Below, one piece after another: positions 8,793 through 17,871 of a stretch of DNA of 64,000 nucleotides. The stretch comes from Methanocorpusculum sp. (lineage in GTDB: Archaea > Halobacteriota > Methanomicrobia > Methanomicrobiales > Methanocorpusculaceae). The notes beneath the pieces are model-generated. The model had not been told where the DNA came from and searched no databases. It saw nothing but the letters and a program-made list of their open reading frames with translations. The translations under genes and the position numbers were made by a program. How positions within the stretch are numbered: the stretch's first letter is position 1; each line of letters begins with the position of its first letter. The stretch lies in contig DALTYD010000003.1 in the NCBI GenBank assembly GCA_029986255.1, positions 1-64,000 on the forward strand. Reading direction: 5' to 3'.

Positions 8793-9907
8793 ATGAGGAG
8801 CTTGTTCTCAATGTTCTTGAGGATCAGGGTATTGATCTTGTTGCTTCGTTGCCGTGCGATAAAAATCGGAGATTGACAGCTTTGTTACCAACGAAATTCC
8901 AGGAGATTGTTCTTGCTCGGGAAGAGGATGGTGTGGGGATTTGTGCAGGGGCATATCTTGGAGGTAAAAAACCTGTGATGTCGATTCAGAGCTCTGGTTT
9001 AGGAAACATGCTGAATGCGTTGATGTCATTGTCACGCGTTTACTCTTTACCACTACCAATTCTTGCAAGCTGGCGTGGTGTGTGCAATGAAGTAATATGT
9101 GCACAAATTCCATTCAATGAGCCGTTGCCAAAACTTTTGGATGTGTATTCTATCCCTTATCGTATTTTTTCGAATGGCGAGGATTTGGAAAAACTCGCTG
9201 AGGTGATTGCAGGAGCATATGAGATGTGTACACCATACGTTGCGCTGATCAAGCCATCATGTTGGGAACAGCAGGATCCGGTAGATACTGCCTATCCTTT
9301 GAGAGAAGCAAAGTTACGGAATTTGGAGCTCCCGGGGTATAGAAATCCTGAGATGAAACGATTGGATGCAATTCGAGTGATTACAGAGTTTGTTGATGCA
9401 GATAATGTTATTGTCTCTAATATTGGCTATCCATCAAAAGAGCTCTATGCATCAAAAGATCGCATGGGAAACTTCTACATGTTGGGGAGTTATACGCAAG
9501 CGTCAGCGATTGGTCTCGGTTGTGCGATTGCGATGCCGAAGAAGCGGGTGATAGTGATCGATGGAGATGGGAGTCTCTTAGGTTCTGCAATTTTACCAAT
9601 AATTGCCGCAAAAAATTGCAAAAATTTGACAATTGTCGCTCTTGATAATGGTACATTTGGTAGTACAGGAGATCAGATTAGTCCTGCCTACACAACTGCA
9701 GATTTGGGGTTCATTGCTCTTGGTGCGGGAATTGTTTCCGTTGAACGTGTATGCTCTGTGAACGAGTTGCATGATGCTCTGAGGCGTGGGGTACAATTTA
9801 TACATGTTCTTCTTTCTCCTGGGAACTCTGTAGTACCGAATATTTTGTTATCTCCTATCGAAATTCGAGATAGATTTATGAGATTTTGTATGGAATTGAG
9901 TTATTAA
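8789..9907 (+). CDS. comDE: Sulfopyruvate decarboxylase, fused alpha and beta subunits
   Basis: Decarboxylates sulfopyruvate to sulfoacetaldehyde using thiamine diphosphate, in coenzyme M synthesis. The 372-residue chain joins ComD (about 1-165) and ComE (about 190-372), which are separate proteins in some methanogens. The ComD half has the REEDGVG segment with the Glu that activates the cofactor. The ComE half has the TPP-binding motif GDG (259-261) ending in DN (286-287). ATG 8789 overlaps the stop of cysteate synthase. With the upstream genes this gives nearly the whole route from phosphoserine to coenzyme M; the transaminase step from cysteate to sulfopyruvate is not encoded here. Confidence 0.92.
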   Translation: MNEELVLNVLEDQGIDLVASLPCDKNRRLTALLPTKFQEIVLAREEDGVGICAGAYLGGKKPVMSIQSSGLGNMLNALMSLSRVYSLPLPILASWRGVCNEVICAQIPFNEPLPKLLDVYSIPYRIFSNGEDLEKLAEVIAGAYEMCTPYVALIKPSCWEQQDPVDTAYPLREAKLRNLELPGYRNPEMKRLDAIRVITEFVDADNVIVSNIGYPSKELYASKDRMGNFYMLGSYTQASAIGLGCAIAMPKKRVIVIDGDGSLLGSAILPIIAAKNCKNLTIVALDNGTFGSTGDQISPAYTTADLGFIALGAGIVSVERVCSVNELHDALRRGVQFIHVLLSPGNSVVPNILLSPIEIRDRFMRFCMELSY

Positions 9908-10468
9908 TTCTCTTAATCTTTATTAGATCTCTCTATTTTTGTTTCATGTAGTTCTTCATTTGTGAATAAGTGAAAATCTGTTGGCATTCATTAACGAATT
10001 GATATTATCAATCAATGTGTATTTGTAATATTATATTTATGAATTTTCACAGTTTGAGGTATATTTTAGATCGTGGCAATTGAGAATTTTTCATTTCATT
10101 CCTAACATAACATATTCTTGTGATGTTTCTTCATAAAATATGGTCTATCTTGTAGCAAATTCTGCGTCAACCATGAGTGTTTCTACGATACCAAATCATT
10201 TCGTTATGGTACTCGATGAGAGGATTGTCTTTTATACCTGTTAATATATCTGTCTGTATCGGTATGTATATCTATTTCAAATATTATAAAATACTTAAAA
10301 TGATTTTTAATTTTTTTAATATTAAATATACCCCTCTCTCAAAAAAGAGATAGATTAAATTAGAAAGTGGTGATAGTACTTCAAATTTGCCAAATAAAAA
10401 TAATTTTTCTAGAATGTATACGTACTCCTGATCCTTCCAAATTTTTTGATACATAAATAATACAAGAA
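9908..10468. other. A+T-rich intergenic region, nothing definite
   Basis: 561 bp between convergent units. A short T-rich tract follows comDE (about 9905-9945) and may end transcription. A small inverted repeat TCTCT/AGAGA occurs at about 10335-10352. No ORF or RNA fold stood out. Confidence 0.5.
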
Positions 10469-10552
10469 CGCTGAGGGGGAGATTTGAACTCCCGAGAGAT
10501 TTTCACCTCACGGGCTTTCCAGGCCCGCGCCCTACCACTAGACTACCTCAGC
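10469..10552 (-). tRNA. tRNA-Ser (GGA)
   Basis: Minus-strand cloverleaf with acceptor stem GCTGAGG/CCTCAGC and discriminator G, anticodon loop CTGGAAA (anticodon GGA), a long variable arm typical of serine tRNAs, and T loop TTCAAAT. It is 84 nt, with no intron and no encoded CCA. Confidence 0.94.
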
Positions 10553-10589
10553 AAACTATCTTATTTTTGGATATCAATATTTATTAATT

Positions 10590-11441
10590 TTATGTGTTTA
10601 GATTAGCTGCATGTCCAAAAACACGGATGGGTTTTACCACAAAACCGTTTTCTCCACATACAAACTTTGTTGAATCAAGTAATGCTTCTCCAAGCGCGAT
10701 GAGTTCTCCCTTTTTGGTTACAACTGCGACTTTCTGCCCTCGTGTGAATGGATCACAGTGCAGAACACCTACACCTGCCAGAATTGCACCATGGGAAATC
10801 GCATTTGCTGCTCTTTGTCGCACTACAATCTTTGGAATATCGCTGATTGCTTTCTCTGGGGGGAATATCATCGATTGGATTGCATCTATGTCTTTTTGTT
10901 CTACCGCATCACGAATTTCATGCAGCGTGTGTGTATCTTTCAGTGAGAATCCTCCAGAGCGTGTGCGTCGGAGTTCAATCATTTGTGAGCCGCAGCCGAG
11001 TAATCGGCCGATATGTACACACAGCGTTCGGATATAAGTCCCTGCTTCACAGCGTATTCGGATCAAAACTAGTCTTTTCTGCATGTCTAGAAGTTCAATA
11101 TTATGAATTACCCGGATACGCAATGTTCTCTTTACTGCAGAACGTCGTGGTGGGCGCTGATAAATTCTCCCTGTAAATTGTTTTATTACCATTTCAACTT
11201 GTTCACGTGGAATATCCGCATGGAGACGGAGACAGGCAACATACTCCTTCTCGTGTAGGAGGAGGTGAGGGGCGAGTCGAACAGCTTTACCGAGCATGAT
11301 TACAAGCACACCAGAGACCTTCGGATCGAGAGTTCCGGAATGACCAACACGACTTTTCAGCAACTCTCCAACCCAGGCAGCAACTTGATGACTGCTTGGC
11401 CCACGTGGCTTATCCACAAGTAAAATTCCAGTGTAACTCAT
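10590..11441 (-). CDS. cbf5: tRNA/rRNA pseudouridine synthase Cbf5 (TruB family)
   Basis: Catalytic subunit of the archaeal H/ACA ribonucleoprotein, which pseudouridylates rRNA under guide RNA control and can also act on tRNA U55. The catalytic Asp lies in HSGTLDPKVSG (about residue 40), preceded by the KPRGPSSH motif near residues 11-18. A C-terminal PUA domain covers about residues 205-283. The length is 283 residues from ATG 11441, which forms an ATGA overlap with the hemD stop; a GTG at 11450 would add three residues. It lies downstream of hemD on the minus strand, probably in one transcript. Confidence 0.9.
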   Translation of the reverse strand: MSYTGILLVDKPRGPSSHQVAAWVGELLKSRVGHSGTLDPKVSGVLVIMLGKAVRLAPHLLLHEKEYVACLRLHADIPREQVEMVIKQFTGRIYQRPPRRSAVKRTLRIRVIHNIELLDMQKRLVLIRIRCEAGTYIRTLCVHIGRLLGCGSQMIELRRTRSGGFSLKDTHTLHEIRDAVEQKDIDAIQSMIFPPEKAISDIPKIVVRQRAANAISHGAILAGVGVLHCDPFTRGQKVAVVTKKGELIALGEALLDSTKFVCGENGFVVKPIRVFGHAANLNT

Positions 11442-12139
11442 CTGATGCACCGTAAATATGTGTTTAGTGCTTTGAGTGTTCCTTCTAGTGACCCGTCACC
11501 GATAATATTTGGTTCATGCCCATCTGTTCTCATTGTGTTTGCAGTGATGTCACCAATAGCCATTAAGAGATGGGGTGCTATTCTTGATTGGGAATAAATT
11601 GCCCATTTGTAGGAATTGGAGCTAGTGAAGAGAATTGCGTCAACATCGTCAAGATCCAGTGGTTGGTTGGTTGGTTTAATGCTATAGCATCGATATTCAA
11701 ATGCTTCACCCCCAGCTGCAGTGATTGCGTTGATCAGATTTTGGTTTGGAACGTCTGCCCGAGGGATGCCAATACGTTTTCCTTTGATCCAATCTCCTAG
11801 ATATGGGACAAAGTCTCGTGAATAATAGGTTGGGAGCGTCTCTGCGATGATGCCTGCCTGATATAATTCTTTTGTGGTTTGTGGGCCTATAGCAATCACT
11901 CGTGTGGTTTCGGTTATATTAATGGGGAGATGTGGAGCTATTTTTTGTGCGGGAAGTGCACTTGTGAAGAATATCGCGTCAAATTCACACCCAATTGCTG
12001 CAATGGCGAAGGTTTGAATGATATTGTTGTGGATTTCTGCTCTAAGTGGGGAAACGATACGGCAATCGTGTCCATACTGTTTGCAGAGAGTCGCGTCTGT
12101 CGTTCCTTTTTCGACGAGACGGGTGATCGCAAGTAACAT
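11438..12139 (-). CDS. hemD: Uroporphyrinogen-III synthase
   Basis: Cyclises hydroxymethylbilane with inversion of ring D to give uroporphyrinogen III, the precursor of siroheme, the corrinoid of MtrA and the F430 of Mcr. The 233-residue protein has the two-domain HemD layout, with typical segments AIGPQTTKEL, DAILFTSSNSYKW and a closing AIGDITANTM segment. This family is poorly conserved, so the call rests on these motifs and the length. The stop overlaps the cbf5 start by 4 bp. Other hem genes are not in the window. Confidence 0.85.
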   Translation of the reverse strand: MLLAITRLVEKGTTDATLCKQYGHDCRIVSPLRAEIHNNIIQTFAIAAIGCEFDAIFFTSALPAQKIAPHLPINITETTRVIAIGPQTTKELYQAGIIAETLPTYYSRDFVPYLGDWIKGKRIGIPRADVPNQNLINAITAAGGEAFEYRCYSIKPTNQPLDLDDVDAILFTSSNSYKWAIYSQSRIAPHLLMAIGDITANTMRTDGHEPNIIGDGSLEGTLKALNTYLRCIR

Positions 12140-12452
12140 GAATGATTATTGGATGGCAAGAATTAATATATTCTGTCCTGTTAATGTTGTGTACTACGTG
12201 GTTATTTATATCTTACACCATTCTTGTTTTTTCTAGCTTAATGTTGCTACTCCTGTAAATTTCGAATTGATGTTTTTTTATTTAACAGATTTATGATGAT
12301 ATTTGTGATGATATCTTTTCTTACCTACTGCTGCTGAGATAACATATTGTACTACTCATTGATTAAATCAATACTATCTCTCCACAATCTGCCGTTATTC
12401 CTAAAATCCCAAAAAATCTCAGAAAAGTAAAAAAAAATATTTTTGAATATGC
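12140..12452. other. Spacer between mtd and hemD with an mtd terminator
   Basis: 313 bp. On the minus strand, the stretch just past the mtd stop (about 12450-12420) reads as a T-rich tract of about ten Ts, a good candidate for an archaeal oligo-T terminator. The rest is A+T-rich and presumably carries the hemD promoter near 12160-12200. Nothing else was seen. Confidence 0.5.
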
Positions 12453-13295
12453 TCACTCTGGCTTGCTAATAAGGGTAATTTTGGAAACGATCTCTCCGGT
12501 TTTTTTATGTGGTTTGCGGATAACGGAATCACCTGCTTTTTCAAGTTCACGTGCTTCATCACAGAGCATTGCAGCAGCACGCATCATTTCATGTGCAGAG
12601 GCAACAATTGGGACATAGTCTATCCACTCTTTAGTCATGAAGCATCCCTTTACATTAACATTTGCAACAGCTTGTGCAATTTCATATGCTGCCCGCGCTT
12701 TTGCAAGTGCGTATGGATTGTTGAATTCACCTTTGGTGGAGTTGTCTGCGTTCAGAACTATTTTCGGGAGGACTAGCTCATTTCCTTTCTTTCCTGCCTT
12801 TACTTGGTCAATGACTTTATCAAGTTCGATCTGAAGTTTGCGGAACGCTCCTGTGATTGCAAGGACTTTCACGAGGTTACCATTGTAATCTGCCATCTCA
12901 ATCGGATCAAGGAATTCACGGCGTGCACCAATCATGGAGTCAGCCTTCACGATGATGTATCCGAATTTAGACTCCTTCAGTGCTGAAAACTGCTCTTTTT
13001 TGGAGGTTACATCATCTGTGATGACGATTGTTGGGATGCCTGCTGCTGCAAGATCCTCACGTGCACCTGTTGGTCCCTCAAGAACTCCGTTTGGAGATAC
13101 GACAATTGCAAAATCTGGTTTCCATGCTTTCAGGTTGCTGACTACTCGATCGACGTCTTCTTTCTGCAATTTTGTTCCTGAGGTTGCCATGAAAGTCATC
13201 ATGTCTTCTCTATCAGCACGCTCATCTAAAAGAAGCTCTGCCATAACACCAGCTGCGATGTTTCCGAGCTTTGCAACTCCTACCTTAACTACCAT
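12453..13295 (-). CDS. mtd: F420-dependent methylene-H4MPT dehydrogenase
   Basis: Reversibly oxidises methylene-tetrahydromethanopterin to methenyl-H4MPT with coenzyme F420, a central step of CO2 reduction to methane. The 280-residue protein has the family N-terminus [15 protein letters not shown], the MATSGTKL segment, and a conserved helix-rich C-terminus ([21 protein letters not shown]). It acts as a soluble oligomer. Its leader has a good Shine-Dalgarno site (AGGAG, 13306-13310) and a 17-bp perfect inverted repeat at the predicted transcription start. It is transcribed alone and divergently from the Tfx-type regulator gene. Confidence 0.96.
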   Translation of the reverse strand: MVVKVGVAKLGNIAAGVMAELLLDERADREDMMTFMATSGTKLQKEDVDRVVSNLKAWKPDFAIVVSPNGVLEGPTGAREDLAAAGIPTIVITDDVTSKKEQFSALKESKFGYIIVKADSMIGARREFLDPIEMADYNGNLVKVLAITGAFRKLQIELDKVIDQVKAGKKGNELVLPKIVLNADNSTKGEFNNPYALAKARAAYEIAQAVANVNVKGCFMTKEWIDYVPIVASAHEMMRAAAMLCDEARELEKAGDSVIRKPHKKTGEIVSKITLISKPE

Positions 13296-13668
13296 AATTA
13301 ATTAACTCCTCTCATTTTAAATGAGAACATCAGATTATTGACGAGAATCAATATAAGGTTTGTGAATTGATAGTACTGTTTTCGAAAATAAGGGAAAATA
13401 TTTTGGATTATGATAAAACTTCCTCAAATATTGATATATTGGATGAATTCGAATCATGAATTTTTAGTTTATGGATTCAGGCACCTGTTACTTTTTTTAG
13501 TTATTATTTGTGTTTTGAAAAACTTTATTAAATTCTCAAAAATTTACTGCGCGTTGAATGCATGAATATATTTTTGGGTGTTTTTTTATTGATATGTTTC
13601 TTCTCTAAAAAAAAAGTACACTATTTTAACCAAACATGTTTATAGTTAAAAAACTTATATTAATATTC
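13296..13668. other. Divergent promoter region of mtd and the Tfx-type gene
   Basis: 373 bp, very A+T-rich. It carries the mtd promoter and palindrome at the left end. A TATA-like GTTTATAGT at about 13638-13646 would place the start of the Tfx-type mRNA very near its ATG. The middle contains only A/T runs, with nothing further identified. Confidence 0.5.
13310..13358 (-). promoter_or_regulatory. mtd promoter with palindrome at the predicted start site
   Basis: On the minus strand a TATA-like element CTTATATTG lies at about 13358-13350. About 25 nt downstream, where transcription should begin, is a perfect 17-bp inverted repeat TCTCATTTTAAATGAGA (13310-13326), which touches the AGGAG ribosome site (13306-13310). 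The palindrome could be a repressor operator or an mRNA hairpin controlling ribosome access. The start site itself is inferred. Confidence 0.55.
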
Positions 13669-14073
13669 ATGAAAGATACTCTCCTTACCGATCGTCAGAA
13701 GGAAGTTATCCGATATCGTAAGCAAGGGATGACTCAACAGCAAATTGCTGACCGTCTTGGGACATCAAAAGCAAACATTTGTACAATCGAAAAATCTGCC
13801 AATGAGAATATTCGGCGTGCCAAAGAAACTCTTGAATATCTCTATACTCTTGATGCTACTGATCTCTGTCTCCTTTCTGCAGGTACTGATCTTATGGAAG
13901 CCCCATATATCATCTACCAGGCAGCAGCCCCATTGAATATAAAAATTCGGTATGATAGTATCTCTTTAATTAATCGCATCAGCTCATATATGCCTGAAAA
14001 AATCAAAGGACGTCACGTAAAAGAAGATATCCATGTGTATCTTAATATTGACGGTGATCTTTACTTTGGATAA
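13669..14073 (+). CDS. Tfx-family DNA-binding transcriptional regulator
   Basis: A 134-residue regulator. The N-terminal half is a helix-turn-helix of the Tfx/sigma-70 region 4 kind: LTDRQKEVIRYRKQGMTQQQIADRLGTSK (split here: LTDRQKEVIRYRKQG, then MTQQQIADRLGTSK), followed by ANICTIEKSANENI. The C-terminal half matches the Tfx extension. The founding Tfx of Methanothermobacter binds the fmdECB promoter. I chose ATG 13669 since the family begins with this helix; an upstream ATG at 13636 would add 11 hydrophobic residues and overlap the TATA element. Divergent placement next to mtd suggests control of a methanogenesis gene, which is inference. Confidence 0.85.
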   Translation: MKDTLLTDRQKEVIRYRKQGMTQQQIADRLGTSKANICTIEKSANENIRRAKETLEYLYTLDATDLCLLSAGTDLMEAPYIIYQAAAPLNIKIRYDSISLINRISSYMPEKIKGRHVKEDIHVYLNIDGDLYFG

Positions 14074-14444
14074 GCTCGTTTATTTCCATTGTCTCCATTA
14101 TCTTTATTATACATTTCTTCCTAATATTATAGAGCCTTTTTAGGCTTACATTCGCATGGCTGTTGTGTGTTGTGCTGTGTTATAGATATTCATTTGGTTT
14201 GAAAACAAGCAAATTTTGCCAATGTTTTCATTATCGTGTAATTCTGTTGTGGAGATGATTCTGCAAAGGATTAGGACCTCAATAGGTATGATGAAGCGCG
14301 TCGGGCGTACATCCATGAGGATGAGCCCATTCTTTGTGAAAATCAAAGAGCGTGTGAACAGTCAGATTCTCTTACGTGAGACTTGGTAGTCGCAAAAAAA
14401 TGCGGCGCATATACTTATACTAAATATGTCCTTTGACACAAACC
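14074..14444. other. Intergenic region before the ribosomal superoperon
   Basis: 371 bp. A T-rich stretch after the Tfx-type gene (14080-14125) may terminate it. A TATA-like CTTATACTA at about 14414-14422 is the best promoter candidate for the ribosomal operon. A minus-strand ORF of 66 codons here has no support. Confidence 0.45.
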
Positions 14445-14716
14445 ATAGGACAGGCAATATGTTGGTGTTCGTGAGAATATCCTAAAGGTTTAGTGATTAC
14501 CATTTGTCTTTCCTGTCTTCTAAATATCTGCGTCTATGCACAGAATGTGGGGAGAGAGACAGGAATGTGCATCCCATGGTCGAAGGTGATTTGCAATATC
14601 ACAGGCTGATGGTGAAAAAAAATGATTGTGGTTGTTTGTAATTTACAACCATCGCAGACGTCTATCATTCTCTAGGGAATGAAAAAAAACGACTCCAATA
14701 TTAAGGACTGATTAAT
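14445..14716 (+). promoter_or_regulatory. Structured 5' leader of the ribosomal superoperon
   Basis: About 270 nt between the predicted start (25 nt after the TATA-like element at 14414-14422) and rpl3. It contains a series of inverted repeats: GACAGG 14449-14454 with CCTGTC 14512-14517; ATGCAC 14536-14541 with GTGCAT 14567-14572; GTGAT 14586-14590 with ATCAC 14598-14602; TGGTTGT 14629-14635 with ACAACCA 14645-14651; and CATTC 14666-14670 with GAATG 14677-14681. Such a folded leader could bind a ribosomal protein for autoregulation or be processed into a small RNA. I do not recognise a known RNA family. Confidence 0.45.
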
Positions 14717-15721
14717 ATGAGAACTGTGAGACCGCGTGCTGGTTCCCTCGCATACTATCCTCGCAAGAGGGCCAAGAGTATTGTTCCAAAGTACCAATCC
14801 TGGCCAGAGTATCATGGATCTCCCACGCTTCAGGGATTTGCCGGCTATAAGGCTGGCATGACCCACGTCATTATGATTGACGACCACAAAAAAAGCCCTA
14901 CGGAAGGCAAGGAAATTATGGTTCCGGTGACTGTCATTGAGATACCTGCCATGAAAGTTGCTGCAATCCGCGTCTATGTTAGAGATACCTATGGTAAGCA
15001 TCCACTTACTGAAGTTTGGTCCGAGGATGTTACCCCGCTTTTTGGGAAAATCACTAAAACAAAGGTACATAATGTTGCAGCAGGAATCGAAAAAATCAAT
15101 TATGCAATGGCAGACGTTGTTGATGTAATGGTTCTGATGTACACTCAACCAAGTACTATTACTGGTGTCCCAAAAAAGACTCCTGATTTAATGGAAATCC
15201 GTGTTGCTGGGGGTAGTGCACAGGAACGCTTTGACTACGCTCTCTCTCTTCTTGGAACCAGTGTTAAGATGGACTCTATTTTCTCAGAGGGCCAATTTGC
15301 TGATATTACTGGTATCACCAAAGGAAAGGGGTTTCAGGGCTCTGTCAAAAGATTTGGTATTTGTCTCAGAAAGAGAAAGCATGCAAGAACTAAGAAAGTA
15401 AGGCACATTGGTACTCTTGGTCCATGGCATCCTCACCATGTTCGATGGCAGGTTCCTATGCCTGGTCAGATGGGATTCCAGCAGCGTACAGAATTCAACA
15501 AGAGGATTCTCAAACTCGGTGAAAATCCTGATGAAATCAACCCGTTAGGAGGTTTCCTTCACTATGGTCTTGTTCGTAGCAATTACGTTCTGGTGAAAGG
15601 TTCTGTTCCGGGTCCAGCAAAACGTCTGATTCGTCTTCGTCCTGCAACTCGGATGGGTGAACAAAAGACAATTCAAACTCCTGTTATTGAGTTTGTAAGT
15701 CTCCAGAGCAAGCAGGGGTGA
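14717..15721 (+). CDS. rpl3: Ribosomal protein L3 (uL3)
   Basis: Large-subunit protein needed for early assembly and for shaping the peptidyl-transferase centre. The 334-residue length and the N-terminus [19 protein letters not shown] are typical of the archaeal/eukaryal form; the conserved [13 protein letters not shown] and the loop with [16 protein letters not shown] are present. It is the first gene of the superoperon, with a long structured leader and an 8-bp gap to rpl4. Confidence 0.97.
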   Translation: MRTVRPRAGSLAYYPRKRAKSIVPKYQSWPEYHGSPTLQGFAGYKAGMTHVIMIDDHKKSPTEGKEIMVPVTVIEIPAMKVAAIRVYVRDTYGKHPLTEVWSEDVTPLFGKITKTKVHNVAAGIEKINYAMADVVDVMVLMYTQPSTITGVPKKTPDLMEIRVAGGSAQERFDYALSLLGTSVKMDSIFSEGQFADITGITKGKGFQGSVKRFGICLRKRKHARTKKVRHIGTLGPWHPHHVRWQVPMPGQMGFQQRTEFNKRILKLGENPDEINPLGGFLHYGLVRSNYVLVKGSVPGPAKRLIRLRPATRMGEQKTIQTPVIEFVSLQSKQG

Positions 15722-15729
15722 TCTAACCG

Positions 15730-16479
15730 ATGAAAGCAAATGTAAAAGCCATTAACGGTTCTGTTCTTCACGAGATCGAACTTCCACCAGTTTTCAATGA
15801 AGAATTCCGTCCAGATCTTATCAAAAGAGCTGTCCTTTCCTATCAGAGTGAGCAGTACCAGCCGTATGGTGCAAATCCTTATGCAGGTATGAGGACGTCT
15901 GCTGAGGGTTGGGGTTCAAAGCGTGGTGAATCAAAGATACCACGTATTAAGAATGGATCCCGTGGTGCCAAAGTTCCACAGACCAAAGGTGGTCACCCTG
16001 CTCACGCTCCAAAAGTCGAAAAGCTCCTCGTTGAGAAGATCAATAAAAAAGAAAAGGCAAAAGCAATTCGCTCTGCAATTGCAGCGACAGTTAACAGAGA
16101 TCTTGTTTTTGCTCGTGGTCATAAGTTTGAAGGCGATTCTGCAATTATCGTTGAGGATGCATTTGAAGCTCTTACAAAAACTGCAGATGTTATGAAGGCC
16201 TTAATCGCTCTTGGCCTTGGCGCAGATATTGAACGTGCAAAAAAATCTCGTAATATTCGTGCAGGTCGTGGAAAGATACGTGGACGTAAGTATAAACAGG
16301 CAAAATCTGTTTTAATTGTAACCTCCTCTCCTGGTTTTACTGCAGGTGCCAACATTGCAGGTGTTGATGTCATGCCAGTCACTTTTCTAAATGCAAATGT
16401 TTTGGCACCAGGTGCTCATGCAGGTCGACTTACAGTATGGATTGAGACCGCTGTTAAGATGCTTTGGGGGTCTAAATGA
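15730..16479 (+). CDS. rpl4: Ribosomal protein L4 (uL4)
   Basis: Large-subunit protein lining the exit tunnel with a long loop. The 249-residue archaeal form includes GANPYAGMRTSAEGWGSKRG and the RNIRAGRGKIRGRKY segment that contacts 23S rRNA. Its stop overlaps the ATG of rpl23 (ATGA), implying translational coupling. Confidence 0.97.
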   Translation: MKANVKAINGSVLHEIELPPVFNEEFRPDLIKRAVLSYQSEQYQPYGANPYAGMRTSAEGWGSKRGESKIPRIKNGSRGAKVPQTKGGHPAHAPKVEKLLVEKINKKEKAKAIRSAIAATVNRDLVFARGHKFEGDSAIIVEDAFEALTKTADVMKALIALGLGADIERAKKSRNIRAGRGKIRGRKYKQAKSVLIVTSSPGFTAGANIAGVDVMPVTFLNANVLAPGAHAGRLTVWIETAVKMLWGSK

Positions 16480-16727
16480 TGGTGTTCAGACATCCGCTTG
16501 TAACTGAAAAAGCAATGTTTCTTCTGGAGAATACAAACCAGCTCTCTTTCATAGTACGAAAAGAAGCAACTAAAGCCTCTATTAAGGTCTCTATGGAGAG
16601 ATATTTTGGTAAGAAGGTCACTTCCGTTCGCACAATGATGATAGCCGGTGGGGCTAAAAAGGCAATTATTACCTTTAATGAAAAGAACGCTGCAGAAGAG
16701 ATCCTCTCTCAGCTGGGTATTGTATAA
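16476..16727 (+). CDS. rpl23: Ribosomal protein L23 (uL23)
   Basis: An 83-residue large-subunit protein at the tunnel exit that forms part of the docking site for SRP and the translocon. The family start FRHPLVTEKAM is clear, as is the conserved KKVTSVRTMM region. Two consecutive ATG codons (16476 and 16479) could both serve as the start; the first overlaps the rpl4 stop. Confidence 0.95.
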   Translation: MMVFRHPLVTEKAMFLLENTNQLSFIVRKEATKASIKVSMERYFGKKVTSVRTMMIAGGAKKAIITFNEKNAAEEILSQLGIV

Positions 16728-16738
16728 GGTGAGTTGAC

Positions 16739-17449
16739 ATGGGACACAGAATCAGTACACAAGCACGTGGAAAGGGAGGTTCAACCTATCGCGCCCCTTC
16801 GCATCAATATAAGGCAGATCTGAAACATTTTGGATCTTTTACTGAGACCGTTACCGCAATCGTTGTTGACATCGAGCATGATCCTGCCCGTCACGCCCCT
16901 ATTGCAGTGGTAAAGATCCAAGGTAAGAAGGAATATATCCTCATCACTGAGGGTGTTGGAATTGGTCATGAAATTGCGTGTGGGCCCGATGCAAAGATCG
17001 AGAATGGTAACACTCTCCCGCTTTCAGCAATTCCAACTGGTATGGTGGTCTGTAATATTGAAGCACGTCCTGGAGATGGAGGAAAATTTGTCCGTTCCAG
17101 TGGTGTTCAAGCTATTGTTATTGGTAAATCTGAGGGTAAGGTCGGGGTTCGCATGCCCTCAGGAAAAGTGAAATGGTTCCACGAGCACTGTCTTGCAACC
17201 ATTGGTCTTGTGGCAGGTGGTGGGCGTGGAGACAAACCCATCCTGAAAGCTGGTAAACAGTATCATAAGATGAAGACTTCGGCAACTAGATGGCCGCGTG
17301 TTCGCGGGGTCGCTATGAATGTCATTGATCATCCGTTTGGTGGTGGAGGACATCAACACCCGGGTAAGCCAAAGACCGTTTCCCGTGGTACTCCGGCTGG
17401 TAAGAAAGTTGGACATGTTGCAGCACGAAGAACAGGATGTCGAAGGTGA
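16739..17449 (+). CDS. rpl2: Ribosomal protein L2 (uL2)
   Basis: A 236-residue protein essential for subunit joining and peptidyl-transferase activity. It starts GHRISTQARGKGGSTYRAP and ends with the hallmark NVIDHPFGGGGHQHPGKP segment, in which a conserved His lies near the catalytic centre. A GGTGA ribosome site precedes the ATG. Confidence 0.97.
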   Translation: MGHRISTQARGKGGSTYRAPSHQYKADLKHFGSFTETVTAIVVDIEHDPARHAPIAVVKIQGKKEYILITEGVGIGHEIACGPDAKIENGNTLPLSAIPTGMVVCNIEARPGDGGKFVRSSGVQAIVIGKSEGKVGVRMPSGKVKWFHEHCLATIGLVAGGGRGDKPILKAGKQYHKMKTSATRWPRVRGVAMNVIDHPFGGGGHQHPGKPKTVSRGTPAGKKVGHVAARRTGCRR

Positions 17450-17455
17450 ACATAA

Positions 17456-17866
17456 ATGGCAAAGAAAACGACTAAAAGGATGCCAAAGCGGCGAGAGGAA
17501 TATACTTACCATGGTTACACCATTGAGCAACTTAAGTCTATGTCCATGAATGAGCTTCTTCCTATTATGCCGTCCGGTGCTCGCCGTAAAGTTCTTCGTG
17601 GTTTTACCCGTGATGAAGAGGATGTTCGCGCGAAGATTGCAGCTGGTGATGGTGTTAGGACTCATATTCGCTCAATGATTATTCTTCCAGAGATGGTTGG
17701 CAAGAATGTTGCTATCTATTCTGGAAAAGAGTTCGTTAGTTTCAAAATTCCGGCGGAGGGTGTTTTCCACTATTTTGGTGAATTTGCTCTTACCCGAAAA
17801 AAGGTCAGTCATGGTAGTGCGGGTATTGGTGCAACCCGGTCAAGTAAGTATGTCCCGTTGAAGTGA
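17456..17866 (+). CDS. rps19: Ribosomal protein S19 (uS19)
   Basis: A 136-residue small-subunit head protein, with the longer N-terminus found in archaea. Conserved parts are YHGYTIEQLKSM, the RSMIILPEM segment and the C-terminal GEFALTRKKVSHGSAGIGATRSSK. It lies 6 bp after rpl2. Confidence 0.96.
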   Translation: MAKKTTKRMPKRREEYTYHGYTIEQLKSMSMNELLPIMPSGARRKVLRGFTRDEEDVRAKIAAGDGVRTHIRSMIILPEMVGKNVAIYSGKEFVSFKIPAEGVFHYFGEFALTRKKVSHGSAGIGATRSSKYVPLK

Positions 17867-17871
17867 TTGTC

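Noticed and set aside
14280..14340. Possible C/D-box guide RNA (ATGATGA near 14287 and GGATGA downstream)
   Set aside because: No CTGA D box occurs at the right distance and there is no terminal stem, so the boxes are probably chance.
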